DNA of 64,000 bases from Corydoras sp. C115 (lineage: Eukaryota; Chordata; Actinopteri; Siluriformes; Callichthyidae): the NCBI GenBank assembly GCA_019802505.1, contig JAFMOC010000051.1, forward strand, positions 1,072,501 through 1,136,500, in the 5' to 3' direction. The notes beneath the pieces were generated by a model. It was not told where the DNA came from and made no database searches. It saw only the letters and a program-made list of their open reading frames with translations. Positions within the stretch are counted from its first letter, which is position 1. Every line of letters begins with the position of its first letter. The position numbers and the translations under genes are program-made. Below, piece by piece: positions 33,400-44,601 of the stretch.

Positions 33400-33478
33400 C
33401 GTTGTTTAAGCAGGAACTAAACCCAGGACCTCAGTGCTGTGAGGCTGATGTACTACCTGCTACACCACACCACCATCA
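33400..33478 (-). mobile_element. tRNA-derived SINE head fragment (family D)
   Basis: The minus strand reads TGGTGTAGCAGGTAGTACAT and GGTCCTGGGTTTAGTTCCTG, a tRNA-like A/B box pair not seen elsewhere in the window. Confidence 0.5.
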
Positions 33479-33479
33479 A

Positions 33480-34465
33480 GAAGCTTAAAAAAATTAGATC
33501 AAGTGTATAAAGGCACACGACGACGTCCTTCAAAGACACTCAACTTACTATCAAAGTAAAGAAGCTACAAATACGGAAATAAAAGCCACAAATGAATGTG
33601 TCACTTTCAAAATAAAGGGGGCGCTTTTGAAAAGCTCAAATTTCAAAGTTAAAAGTAAACGAGCAGCTTTAAATTTTCATTTCTCCGATTTTTTTTTAAT
33701 TGTGAAAGTTGCTTTCGCGTTTAAAACATGACTATGTAGTTTCTGACTGTGCGTTCAGGACAGGAGGTCAGGCCGTAACATTTCTGTAACACGTCGGATT
33801 TAGTAAACGAATATTTGGCGCAGTGCAGAGCAGATTAGTTTGCAGGTAACGAAGATCACACTGAAAAAGACATTAAGGAAATGTTCAAAATTCACACGTC
33901 TCATTGGTTTCAGTTTCGTCTGATTTTGCACGAAGCTAAAATGGCCTGCCTTTCGTTTAGGTCATGTTATCAGTAATAATCAACCAAATACACAGCAGGT
34001 TCAGACACATTTTAGCAACAAACGCTGGTGGTTAACCGCTGCTTTAGGGGCTAAAAGCTAATATGGTTTAAAGACACATTAATATGGAGTAATTTATCAA
34101 CATGAGTGAAACGGCTAAAGCGCTGAAGTGCGTTCAGGCCACCGAACGCCTTAAAATTCTGATCGTGTAATAAATCTAGACGCGTCTGTCCTCCGATGAC
34201 CAAGTTCAACACTGACGTGAAAGAAAAACTGCAGTTTCCTCCAAAATTGAGACAGTGCATCATAAACGTATTGTCTTTTTATAAACCCTGCCGAAACAGG
34301 GCTAGAAACCCTGTGCTTGTGTCTATATATATATATATATATAACGCAGTTAAACAGTAAACACAGGAACATGTGTGCTAAAACATTACTGCACAGGAGA
34401 GCATAAACACCATCAAAATAATACTGAAGCACAAACACCTTTGGATCTGTGATTACAAATCTATC
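33480..34465. other. huwe1 5' intron, nothing recognised
   Basis: Unique sequence with one (TA)n run at 34325-34343; no exon signal convincing enough to call. Confidence 0.55.
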
Positions 34466-34469
34466 AAGC

Positions 34470-34672
34470 AGGCCGTTTGTTGGCAGTTGTAGGCTTGTGG
34501 GTAAGGACCCAGCCTTGCAACCTCAAGGTCATCGGTTTGAGTCCCGGTGCCTATGGCTGAAGAGCCCTTGGGCAAGGTACCTTACGCCAGATGCTCCCCG
34601 GGCCCCAAAAACAGATCTAGTGGACCTGATAAATGTATTGAGGGACGGTCACAGGTGTTGTCATGGGTATAG
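34470..34672 (+). mobile_element. tRNA-like SINE (family C)
   Basis: GGCTTGTGGGTAAGGACCCA and B-box-like GGTTTGAGTCCC, then a body with CCCTTGGGCAAGGTACC. Abuts the V-SINE at 34683. Confidence 0.6.
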
Positions 34673-34682
34673 CGCATGGGTA

Positions 34683-35026
34683 TAGCGGTGGCTTAGTGGT
34701 CAGCACGTTCGCCTCTCAGCGCTAGGGATTCCCGGTTCGGATCCCCATTTGGGTGGAGTTTCCATGTACTCCCCGTGTCTGCGTGGGGTTCCTCCGGGTT
34801 CTCCGGTTTCCTCCCACAGTCCAAAAAACATGGATCAAGTCAAAGGACTTCTCCAAATTGCCCCATATAGAGTGTGTATGCGTGCGAGTATGCGTGTGCC
34901 CAGCGATAGATTGGCGCCCTGTCCTGGGTGTATCTGCCCAGCGCCCGAAACATTCTCCCTTGGATGGGCATGGGGAACCCCACCGCGAACCTAATATAGG
35001 ATAAAGCGGAAGATAACGAATGAATA
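34683..35026 (+). mobile_element. V-SINE, near full length
   Basis: Its 3' flank (35027-35135) is homologous to 33071-33195. Confidence 0.86.
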
Positions 35027-35135
35027 TATACAACCTAAGGCTACGTTATGGCCGATATGGATTTTTTTAGGTAATTATTTCTTAGTAATCAGTACTATAT
35101 GTGTTTTAGGTTTTGTCTCCGCTAAAACCTTTAAT
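35027..35135 (+). repeat. duplicated intron block, copy 2
   Basis: See 33071-33195; about 12% diverged by eye. Confidence 0.8.
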
Positions 35136-35184
35136 TTTTTTTAGAAATGTGACTAGAGTTCCACACACAAGTCTTGAGTTTGTG

Positions 35185-35345
35185 GGCAGTTGGAGGCTTG
35201 TGGTTAAGGAACCAGCCTTGCGACCTCAAGGTCCCCTGGTTCGAGTCCCGGTCACTGTGGTCACTGTGGCTGAAGCTCCCTTGGGCGAGGTACCTCACCC
35301 TCAGTTGCCCCCGGGGTGCAGTGTACTGGGCTGCCCACAGATGGG
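35185..35345 (+). mobile_element. tRNA-like SINE (family C)
   Basis: Second copy with GGTTCGAGTCCC and CCCTTGGGCGAGGTACC. Confidence 0.6.
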
Positions 35346-35589
35346 CTCACGGTGGATCCCTTCGATCTTTTAAAGCCACTCTGTGAGAACCTCGGTCTTG
35401 TGATCTCTGAACTTTCCTCGGATCTGCACAGAGCGGTTCGAACTCGGAAACGTTTGCTAAAAGGGGCGACTGTCACGGGAAGGTTTCCCGAACAATGCCC
35501 AGCTCCGGCTTGCACCTCTGGCTGGAAACGACTGGATTGTGTTACTTGCTGACCGTTTTTTTTTTGTGAGTCTTGAAGGCAACACAAAG

Positions 35590-36830
35590 GCCATTATGCT
35601 CGCCGTTCACGCCGCTGCAGCTATTAACTGCAATGCAACAGCAAAACCCCACTGACGCGCTCTGTCTGTTAGCTTAGCCACAGCCACAGGCTAACCAGCG
35701 CTTGCCAACCACTCCGTCCGTATTCCCGAACGCGAGCAGACCCACAAAATCACTCGATTAACGGCCTGAATCGCGGACGAGGACGAATTCTATCCCTTAA
35801 CATCGACAAACGGGGCGACCCGCGTTTCGGTGGCGTAGCAAAATACGAGGTCACTCGTTCCAACGGCACACTAACGTCCTACAAAGCGTGTCAGGACAGC
35901 GGACACGTCGTAGTTGGCGTCCCGGTTGGACATGCTGTGCAGTGCGGTTAGTATGCAGCCCGGAGCGCGGCGTTAGCCCACACAGCCAGCCGCCTGTTAG
36001 CCGCGTAGCTCGCCGGCCCGCCGCCAACAGCCCCCATTAATCAGCCGTTAAACCGCTCGCTTGCGCAAAAAAGAACGTCGCTCGGAAAACGGGCGAAAGC
36101 GTGAGAACCCGTAGAACCGAACGAACGGCTTCCTTCGGTCATACTCACTCAACATCGCGTTCCCCAAGACGAACACGAGCCGAACCGCGGCGCGTCCGAC
36201 CGAAGTAACCTAGCCGATAGTTCAAACAGTTAACTTCGGCCCCGTTCCAAATCACATGCTCGGGCGCCGCTTAGTGCGTCAGACTCGCCCGGCCGGCTGC
36301 GCGGCTTCGGCGCACTACCTAGGTAGGAAGTGCGCGGTTTGGAGCGCGGCCCTCTCCTAGCTTTAGCCGAAGCGCAATCGACGACTGAGCTAATGTCAAC
36401 ACAAACTCGAATTCTGCCCCTCGTTCAGACGCCGCACGCTGCGCTCAGCCGCCTGGGAAAAAGATTAGGTAGGAATGGAAGGAGCCGGGCTGTTAGGGGT
36501 TTCCAGAGGCGAGGCGAGGCGAGGCGGGGCGGGGGGCTCCAGTCGCGGGTCAGACCGCCGCCGCCGCCGCCGCCGTTGTGGAAATCGAGCAGCCGGTTGA
36601 GGTGAAGGCCCGTGCGGAGCTTGTTTCAGCACAACGTTGGAAGCAACGACACGGGCAAAAATCAGCGAGAGCAAGCGAAGAACCGTGCGAGGAACCGTTT
36701 CCATACCTAAAACCGAGTGGGGCTCCTTCTGGCTGGCTGGGAAGCGTGTTTAGAACGTGGAGAGATCGCTGGCGATGCCCGCCGCACACCACGGGTTCAG
36801 ACATGCGCTCTCTGTGGGTTGGTTAGCTGA
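35590..36830 (-). promoter_or_regulatory. huwe1: CpG-dense region, candidate huwe1 promoter and first exon
   Basis: This stretch lacks the SINEs seen elsewhere and is dense in CpG, with a (CCG)n run near 36552-36575. A good minus-strand donor (GTGAGTATG; exon side ends at 36149) could close a non-coding first exon feeding the 5' UTR acceptor at 31784. It lies 4.4 kb upstream of the start codon. Inferred from composition and one splice motif; transcription start not visible. Confidence 0.5.
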
Positions 36831-36867
36831 GTGAGAGGGGCAGAATATCCCGCTGAATCATTCTCCA

Positions 36868-36871
<4 letters not shown>

Positions 36872-36948
<77 letters not shown>

Positions 36949-36960
36949 CTCACACACTCA
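36872..36960 (+). repeat. (CT)n(CA)n microsatellite
   Basis: Marks the upstream edge of the CpG-dense region. Confidence 0.93.
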
Positions 36961-37141
36961 GATCCGAGTGCACTACTGCTGAGACAAGAACTATTTAAAC
37001 CCCAAGCTCACTACGAAGACTGCTGTCAGTGTCAGAACGCTTAACCTTTGCTACATCAAAGCATCTGCAGGGTTTTCCCACCATTTAATAATAATAATAA
37101 TCATAATAATCATAAGAAATTGCACTATACGAATAAATACA

Positions 37142-37446
37142 GTGGGGGGGGGGGTTCCCCATGCCCATCCAGGGGAGAACGTTTCGGGCGCTGGGCAGAT
37201 ACACCCAGGACTATCGCTGGGCACACACTTACTCACACAGACATACACACTCTATATGGAGCAATTTGGAGAATTCAATTGACCTTGATCCATGTTTTTG
37301 GACTGTGGGAGCAAACCGGAGAACCCGTAGGAAACCCACGCGGACACGGGGAGAACATGGAAACTCCACTCCCGATTGGGATTCGAACCGGGAATCCCTA
37401 GCGCTGAGAGGAGAACATGCTAAACCTCTAAGCCACCGTGCCGCCC
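37142..37446 (-). mobile_element. V-SINE, 3' truncated
   Basis: Lacks the tail and adjoining 3' region; begins at a poly-G run. Confidence 0.83.
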
Positions 37447-37570
37447 CACGTATGAAATGAAACTTAGGAAACCATAAAACACTGACATCAACCAATATTC
37501 CAGCGTCAGCAACGTCCAAATATTTTATTAGCACCACAATATTAACAGATGCACTTTGTATGTCTATGAT

Positions 37571-37850
37571 TATTCATTCATTATCATCCGCTTTATCCTC
37601 TATTAGGGTCGCGGTGGGGTTCCCCATGCCCATCCAGGGGAGAATGTTTCGGGCGCTGGGCAGAAAGACCCAGGACAGGCCGCCAATCCATCGCTGGGCA
37701 CACACTCACTCACACAGACACACTCTATATGGGGCAATTTAGAGAACTCAATTAACTTGATCCATGTTTTTGGACTGTGGGAGGATGGGCATGGGAAACC
37801 CCACCGCGACCCTAATAGAGGATAAAGCGGGAGATAATGAATGAATGAAT
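37571..37850. mobile_element. V-SINE inverted chimera
   Basis: 37571-37783 is minus-oriented (tail to central domain); at about 37784 it switches to a plus-oriented 3' end (37784-37850). Confidence 0.83.
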
Positions 37851-37871
37851 TTAAAAATCTAAAAACTTTGC

Positions 37872-38205
37872 GGCGGCACGGTGGCTTAGTGTTTAGCACG
37901 TTCTCCTCTCAGCGCTAGGGATTCCCGGTTCGAATTCCCATCTGGGTGGAGTTTCCATGTTCTCCCCGTGGGTTTCCTCCGGGTTCTCCGGTTTCCTCCC
38001 ACAGTCCAAAAACATGGATCAAGTCAATTGAGTTCTCAAAATTGCCCCATATAGAGTGTGTGTGTGTGAGTGAGTGTGCCCAGCGATGGATTGGCGCCCT
38101 GTCCTGGGTCTATCTGCCCAGCGCCCGAGACGTTCTCCCCTGGATGGGCATGGGGAACCCCACCGCGACCCTAATAGAGGATAAAGCGGGAGATAATGAA
38201 TGAAT
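37872..38205 (+). mobile_element. V-SINE, near full length
   Basis: Perfect 11-bp target duplication AAAAACTTTGC (37861-37871, 38206-38216). Confidence 0.9.
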
Positions 38206-38219
38206 AAAAACTTTGCTGA

Positions 38220-39450
38220 CCCTAAACTTGTATTATTTTGTTACAGCTACTCTATTTAGGGCTTTAAAACTCAACAACAATAAAGTTAAAAACAACAAAT
38301 CACATTCTCAAACTGTAGTCTACACCAAGTCTTATATACAGTATTCATTACATTACACTTGTCATTTATACCCCAGAGGTCAGCCATGACTTATTTAGGG
38401 CCTATACACAATGTTCACATCAGTGTATAAATAAAAGATGACACAGAGGCCAGATTTCTCTTAGTCATTATAAGCACGATGAAAGTATACCGTGAATACG
38501 GAACGAAAAACAAACACGGCTTGTGTTTCACCTGTTTACTGGCAGCTTAGTAATTAAGTTAAAAACAGATTCGGTGGACCTGAAAAGGACCAGACAGACA
38601 CACATACACTCCTCATTCATTCCACCATTAGCGTGTATTCCATCACTAAGCAGCCATCTGCAATGCTCTCTGATTCAACGAGCATACACGAGCATGGTGT
38701 ATGTAGATGCTCATGTGATGCACATATCCAGATGCTTCATTCAGGATGCTTCATTCAGGAGTGTGAAGCGAATCGAAAACGCACATCTAAACTCACATCT
38801 GATCATCTCCCTTTGTAAACCACTTTTCCCAATTCTGTGTGAATTCAGATTCTTCTGCACGTGAAAATAAAACCCACACAGCTCATTAGAAACATGCAAA
38901 CCAACCCGTCATCCACCGACAACCATGCCGCAGAACTTACTGAGCGCACCGTTTCACATTCTATACACTATGTTCATCGGCGCTGACGTTCTAATTTGCA
39001 CCGCTGCCACATGACCCATTACATCATTGCTCCATCACACAGGTCTTCTGAATAAACCCTCTGTAGATGTTAATATTTGTACTCAACACATGCACTCAGC
39101 AAGACCAACCCCCCCCCCCCCCCACATGTGTGTAACACCCCTGGCACACGAAATCTGATTTTGGTAGGAAGGTCACCTTTCCAAAATGAAAAAGCTAATT
39201 CCATTATTATCATAACAGAGTTTGCAAATGCAAAGAGACAATCCATATCACAGATTTCCAAACTGTTTTCTGGAGACATCGAGCAAATACTTTTTACACT
39301 TCAGCTCATGGATTCATTTAATTTTTGTTTTGAAAACCTGTCCCGACTATTTGGGAATATAATAAAGGGGACCAACAAATTATGTACTTCATAGTGCATC
39401 TATATGGTAATTGGAGCTAATAACAGACAATACGTGTCGTAAGAGTGCTG
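38220..39450. other. unique region between candidate promoters, nothing recognised
   Basis: No repeat family or coding frame supported; a C run at 39109-39124. Confidence 0.55.
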
Positions 39451-39454
39451 CTGT

Positions 39455-39582
39455 AGTTTCATTTAAACACCTCAGTGACACTGCTGGGATAGGAATAAAG
39501 CACCAACCAAATAATACCTGCTCTGTGGTGCTACTATTGGGGTCCTGACTATTAGAGAACAGAGTAAATGGGACTACACAGG
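39455..39582 (-). repeat. dispersed DNA repeat, left part (split by nested SINEs)
   Basis: Matches 52185-52310 (CACCTCAGTGACACTG, CTGCTCTGTGGTG, TATTGGGGTCCTGAC). The right part continues after 40131 (ACACAGTATGGACTG). Confidence 0.6.
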
Positions 39583-39781
39583 GGCGTGCGTGGTAGCTCA
39601 GTGTTTAGGGCATTGGGCTATCAATCTAAAGGTTGGGGGTTCAAATCCCAGGTCCACTGAAGTTACCAATGTGGGTCCTTGAGCAAGACCCTTAACCCTC
39701 ATTGCTCCAGGGATGTTGTGATGAACCCTGTGTTCACCTTGTAAGTCGCTTTGGATAAAAGCGTCCAATAAATGACCAAAT
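39583..39781 (+). mobile_element. tRNA-SINE family B, host of a V-SINE insertion
   Basis: Plus-oriented, head GTGGTAGCTCAGTG. Its tail (ACCAAATG) is interrupted by the V-SINE at 39783 and resumes after 40131. Confidence 0.8.
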
Positions 39782-39782
39782 G

Positions 39783-40131
39783 GGGCGGCACGGTGGCTTA
39801 GTGGTTTAGCATGTTCTCCTCTCAGCACTAGGGATTCCCGGTTCTGTGTGGCGTTTCCATGTTCTCCCCGTGTCTGCGTGGGTTTCCTCCTGGTTCTCCG
39901 GTTTCCTCCCACAGTCCAAAAACATGGATCAAGTCAATTGAATTTTCAAAATTGCCCCATATAGTGTGTGTGTCTGTCTGTGTGTGTGTGTGCCCAGAGA
40001 TGGATTGGCACCCTGTCCTGGGTCTATCTGCCCAGCGCCCAAAACGTTCTCCTCTGGATGGGCATGGGGAACCCCACCGCGACCCTAATATAGGATAAAG
40101 CGGAAGGTAATGAATGAATGAATGAATACAT
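39783..40131 (+). mobile_element. V-SINE nested in family B SINE tail
   Basis: Flanked by ACCAAATG on both sides. Part of the B box is deleted. Confidence 0.86.
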
Positions 40132-40265
40132 AACCAAATGTAATGTAATGTACACAGTATGGACTGTATGTACCACTGACATGTGTAGTTCACAATCAAA
40201 TGGACTACAGTTTGGAATTGTAGGACTACAAATTCGGCGGAACTGAGAACATGGACAATTAGTGA
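40132..40265 (-). repeat. dispersed DNA repeat, right part
   Basis: Continuation of 39455-39582 across two nested SINEs; TTTGGAATTGTAGGACTACA is related to the block near 52050. Confidence 0.45.
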
Positions 40266-40313
40266 AGCCACACGGAGGTGTGTAGAAACTTTTGCCTGAT
40301 ACTGAACACTGAC

Positions 40314-40665
40314 AGCGGCACAGTGGCTTAGTGGTTAGCACATTCGCCTCTCAGCACTAGGTTCCCCGGTTCGAATCCCCATCTGGGTGGAGTTCCCATG
40401 TTCTCCCCGTGTCTGCGTAGGTTTCCTCCGGGTTCTCCGGTTTCCTCCCACAGTCCAAAAACATGGATCGAGTCAATTGAATTCCCCAAATTGCCCCATA
40501 TAGAGTGTGTCTGTGTGCGTGAGTGTGTGCCCAGCGATGGATTGGCGCCCTGTCCTGGGTGTATCTGCCCAGCGCCCGAAACGTTCTCCCCTGGATGGGC
40601 ATGGGGAACCCCCCCCCCTCCCCTCCGACCCTAATAGAGGATAAAGCGGGAGAAAATGAATGAAA
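40314..40665 (+). mobile_element. V-SINE, full length
   Basis: Directly followed by another plus-oriented copy. Confidence 0.86.
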
Positions 40666-40669
40666 GAAT

Positions 40670-41017
40670 GCACGGTGGCTTAGTGGTTAGCACGTTCTCC
40701 TCTAGGGATTCCCTATTCGAATCCCCATTTGGGTGGAGTTTCCATGTTCTCCCCGTGTCTGCGTGGGTTTCCTCCGGGTTCTCCGCTTTCCTCCCACAGT
40801 CCAAAAACATGGATCGTGTCAATTGAGTTCTCAAAATTGCCCCATATAAAGAGTATGTGTGAGTGAGTGAGTGTGTGCCCAGCGATGAATTGGCACCCTG
40901 TCCTGGGTCTATCTGCCCAGCGCCCGAAACGTTCTCCCCTGGATGGGCATGGGGAACCCCCCCCCCTCCCTCCCTCCGCGACCCTAATAGAGGATAAAGC
41001 GGGGGATAATGAATGAA
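40670..41017 (+). mobile_element. V-SINE, full length minus 5' bases
   Basis: Second of a tandem pair; expanded C/CCCT run near 40960. Confidence 0.85.
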
Positions 41018-41419
41018 TTTTAAACACAGCTCTTAGTCAGGATTTCTTTTCTTTCTCTCTCTCTTACCTCCAGGTCTTTCCTACACTGGCTCTAGTTGTT
41101 CTTGTGAAGGTTCCTTTTAATTTCCTCTCTCATCTGTTCTTTTCATTTGTCCCTCGCTGACTCTTTTAAGGATCGTCCTTTCGATTTGAACTCTTATCGC
41201 GGTCTCCTCATGTCCCCGAGTCCTTCTGATCTCTTCGCTCGCTGTCTCGGTGCCTCAGGCCATTTCACTCTCAATATTCCACTTCTATCTCTCCAATATT
41301 CCACTCCTCAAGCTCCATCATTCTTTATTCCTGTGGGTTCCAGCATCAATTCCCCTTCCCCTCAGTCCATGTCCCTCTGAATGTCTTTCCCTATCAGTCT
41401 CACCTCATCTACACCTCCT

Positions 41420-41426
41420 GCCTGCC

Positions 41427-41458
<32 letters not shown>

Positions 41459-41460
41459 GC
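41420..41460 (+). repeat. (CTGT)n microsatellite
   Basis: About ten tetranucleotide units beside the second CpG-dense region. Confidence 0.9.
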
Positions 41461-41830
41461 TACATTAAAAATGGCGGTTGATACGCTACAATGTCGGCAC
41501 TTTGCAACACCAAAGCACCGCGTTAATCAGCGCGGCCACACGGGGGAAATTACATTCCGCCTCCGGCCCTGTCGACGGTAAAGGACGTTGAGGACGAGGC
41601 CGGCGGCGTTTCGGGGTTTTATTGACAGAGACGAATCGGGCGAAACTCACCTTCTGTCCGCGTCTCAGTGGAACTTCACCATTTTACCTCAGCGAAGCGC
41701 AGCGTCCAAGTCTCGCGAGAATATCCAACGATGCCGGACTCGGCGCGTGTTGAAGCGGGACGAGGGCGTCCGCGCGCGCCCTGTGTCGTCACGAGACGAA
41801 GTCACGTGCGGCCGCTTTAAAAACAACGCT
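41460..41830 (-). promoter_or_regulatory. CpG-dense region with TCTCGCGAGA, candidate promoter/first exon
   Basis: A second CpG-rich, repeat-free block. It contains a perfect TCTCGCGAGA palindrome (41711-41720), the element bound by BANP and typical of constitutive vertebrate promoters, and a YY1-like AAAATGGCGG (41467-41476). A strong minus-strand donor (GAAG/GTGAGTTTCG) ends at 41651. The best reading is a minus-strand promoter with a non-coding first exon at about 41651-41720, either an upstream start of huwe1 or an unidentified transcript. Confidence 0.5.
41711..41720. promoter_or_regulatory. TCTCGCGAGA promoter palindrome
   Basis: Exact 10-bp match to the BANP-bound CGCG element, 60 bp upstream (minus sense) of the candidate donor at 41651. 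Confidence 0.6.
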
Positions 41831-41857
41831 TTCCATTTCAGTGTCGTTCAACTTATT

Positions 41858-42196
41858 CATTCATTCATTCATTCATTATCTCCCGCTTTATCCTCTATTA
41901 GGGTTGCGGTGGGGTTCCCCATGCCCATCCAGGGGAGAACGTCTCGGGCGCTGGGCAGATAGACCCAGGACAGGGCGCCAATCCATCGCTGGGCACACAC
42001 TCACTCACACAGACACACTCTATAGGGGGCAATTTTGGAGAACTCAATTGACTAGATCCATGTTTTTTGGACTGTGGGAGGAAACCGGAGAACCCGGAGG
42101 AAACCCATGCGGACACGGGGAGGACACGGAAACTCCACCCAGATGGGGATTCCCCAAATAGAGGATAAAGCGGAAGATAATGAATGAATTAATTAA
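41858..42196. mobile_element. V-SINE inverted chimera
   Basis: Minus-oriented through 42150 (B-box region), then a plus-oriented 3' end AGAGGATAAAGCGGAAGATA and tail (42158-42190). Confidence 0.83.
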
Positions 42197-42239
42197 TTGA
42201 TAAAAGTCTTAATGGCGCCACAGATGTTTATGGTCATCT

Positions 42240-43892
42240 CAGTCAACCACCCAGTTAAACACCCAATCAACCACCCAATCAACCACCCAATCAAACACCC
42301 AGTCAAATACGCAATCAAACACCCAGTCAACCACCCAGTTAAACACCCAATCGAACACCCAGTCAACCACCCAGTTAAACACCCAATCAAACACCCAGTC
42401 AACCACCCAGTCAACCACCCAATCAAACACACAGTCAACCACCCAGTTAAACACCCAATCAAACACCCAGTCAACCACCCAGTCAAACACTCAGTCAACT
42501 ACCCAGTCAACCACCCAATCAAACACCCAGTCAACCACCCAGTTAAACACTCAGTCAACTACCCAGTCAACCACCCAATCAAACACCCAATCAAACACCC
42601 AGTCAACCACCCAGTTAAACACCCAATCAAACACCCAGTCAACCACCCAGTTAAACACCCAATCAAACACCCAGTCAACCACCCAGTCAAACACTCAGTC
42701 AACTACCCAGTCAACCACCCAATCAAACACCCAGTCAACCACCCAGTTAAACACCCAGTCAACCACCCAATCAAACACCCAGTCAACAACCCAGTCAAAC
42801 ACCCAATCAAACACCCAGTCAACCACCCAGTCAAACACCCAGTCAACCACCCAATCAAACCCCCAGTCAACCACCCAGTCAACCACCCAATCAAACACAC
42901 AGTCAACCACCCAGTTAAACACCCAATCAAACACCCAGTCAACCACCCAGTTAAACACCCAATCAAACACCCAGTCAACCACCCAGTCAAACACTCAGTC
43001 AACTACCCAGTCAACCACCCAATCAAACACCCAGTCAACCACCCAGTTAAACACCCAGTCAACCACCCAGTCAAACACCCAATCAAACACCCAGTCAACC
43101 ACTCAGTCAACAACCCAGTCAACCACCATCAAACACCCAGTCAAACACCCAGTTCAACCACCCAGTCAACCACCCAATCAAACACCCAGTCAACCACTCA
43201 GTCAACAACCCAGTCAACCACCCATCAAACACCCAGTCAACCACCCAGTTCAACCACCCAGTTAAACACCCAGTCAAACACCCAGTCAACACTCAGTCAA
43301 CACCCAGTCAACCACCCATCAAAACACCCAGTCAACCACCCAGTTAAACACCCAGTCAACCACCCAATCAAACACCCAGTCAACAACCCAGTCAACCACC
43401 CAATCAAACACCCAGTCAACCACCCAGTCAAACACCCAGTCAACCACCCAATCAAACCCCCAGTCAACCACCCAGTCAACCACCCAATCAAACACACAGT
43501 CAACCACCCAGTTAAACACTCAATCAAACACCCAGTCAACCACCCAGTTAAACACCCAATCAAACACCCAGTCAACCACCCAGTCAAACACTCAGTCAAC
43601 TACCCAGTCAACCACCCAATCAAACACCCAGTCAACCACCCAGTTAAACACCCAGTCAACCACCCAATCAAACACCCAGTCAACCACTCAGTCAACAACC
43701 CAGTCAACCACCATCAAACACCCAGTCAACCACCCAGTTAAACACCCAGTCAACCACCCAATCAAACACCCAGTCAACCACTCAGTCAACAACCCAGTCA
43801 ACCACCATCAAACACCCAGTCAACCACCCAGTTAAACACCCAATCAACCACCCAGTTAAACACCCAGTCAACCACCCAGTTAAACACCCAAT
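42240..43892. repeat. 12-bp minisatellite array, 1.65 kb
   Basis: About 137 units alternating CACCCAGTCAAC and CACCCAATCAAA variants. A rare variant (AAACCCCCAG at 42857 and 43454) recurs after 597 bp, pointing to a higher-order duplication. Confidence 0.95.
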
Positions 43893-43899
43893 ATATATA

Positions 43900-44370
43900 A
43901 GCACAAAAGTATAAAATCTAACAAGCAATTTAACGTATGATAACAATACATACATACATAATACATAATTTATTGTTTTATTTTATATGTTGTTCTATTT
44001 TTCGATATTTGTGACATCACACCGTGTAAAGGAGTGCTCAAATTTCATTTTACATGTGTACGACAATAAAGACATTAATTAATTCATGTGTAAAATTATT
44101 TACATCATTAGGTTTATATACACTGTGCAAATGTTTGATGCATCAGAAAAATAACTAATAGAAATAATTTAAAAAATGTTTTAGTTTAATTTATTCTAAA
44201 GTTTAATGTATAATCTATATAAGCAAACGTTGGTTAGTGTTTTCATAAAAAGCTATACATACATATACTATATACACACTCACTTTATTAGTGACAGACA
44301 ATTTTTAAAGTTTCCATAGCAACTTATTTTACCCCTCATACTATAACAGCGATTGAGGTACTGATCATTC
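43900..44370. other. AT-rich intergenic sequence
   Basis: TTTTATATGTTGTTCTATTT ... GACAATAAAGACATT near 43980-44080 resembles a LINE 3' end; otherwise nothing. Confidence 0.45.
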
Positions 44371-44371
44371 T

Positions 44372-44387
44372 CCAGCAGGGGTCGCTG
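44372..44387 (+). promoter_or_regulatory. CTCF-like core motif
   Basis: CCAGCAGGGGTCGCTG differs from the vertebrate CTCF core (CCAGCAGGGGGCGCTG) by one base. It lies in unique sequence between the two divergent genes. Confidence 0.4.
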
Positions 44388-44601
44388 CAGGTTTACAGTA
44401 AGAAATGCTCGCTGTACAAATAATATTTTAAAACGTTTTCTGTCTGATGTGCCGCGGATCTGCCTTTGATAAATATTAATATAGATATAATATAGATATT
44501 ATAATATAGATGTAATATAGAACTTATTTTTTATAATGAAATGAAACCCGGTGTGAGAGTCAGAAATACAGTTTAAAAGCCTCAGATCGGAGTTTAATGG
44601 C

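Noticed and set aside
39583..39660. Possible functional tRNA genes
   Set aside because: A and B boxes belong to SINE heads; no intact cloverleaf with acceptor stem pairing was seen.
42197..43741. 514-codon open frame on the plus strand with NHPVKHPI repeats
   Set aside because: It is the 12-bp minisatellite read in frame; the opposite strand and other frames are also open, and there is no start context, domain or splice structure.
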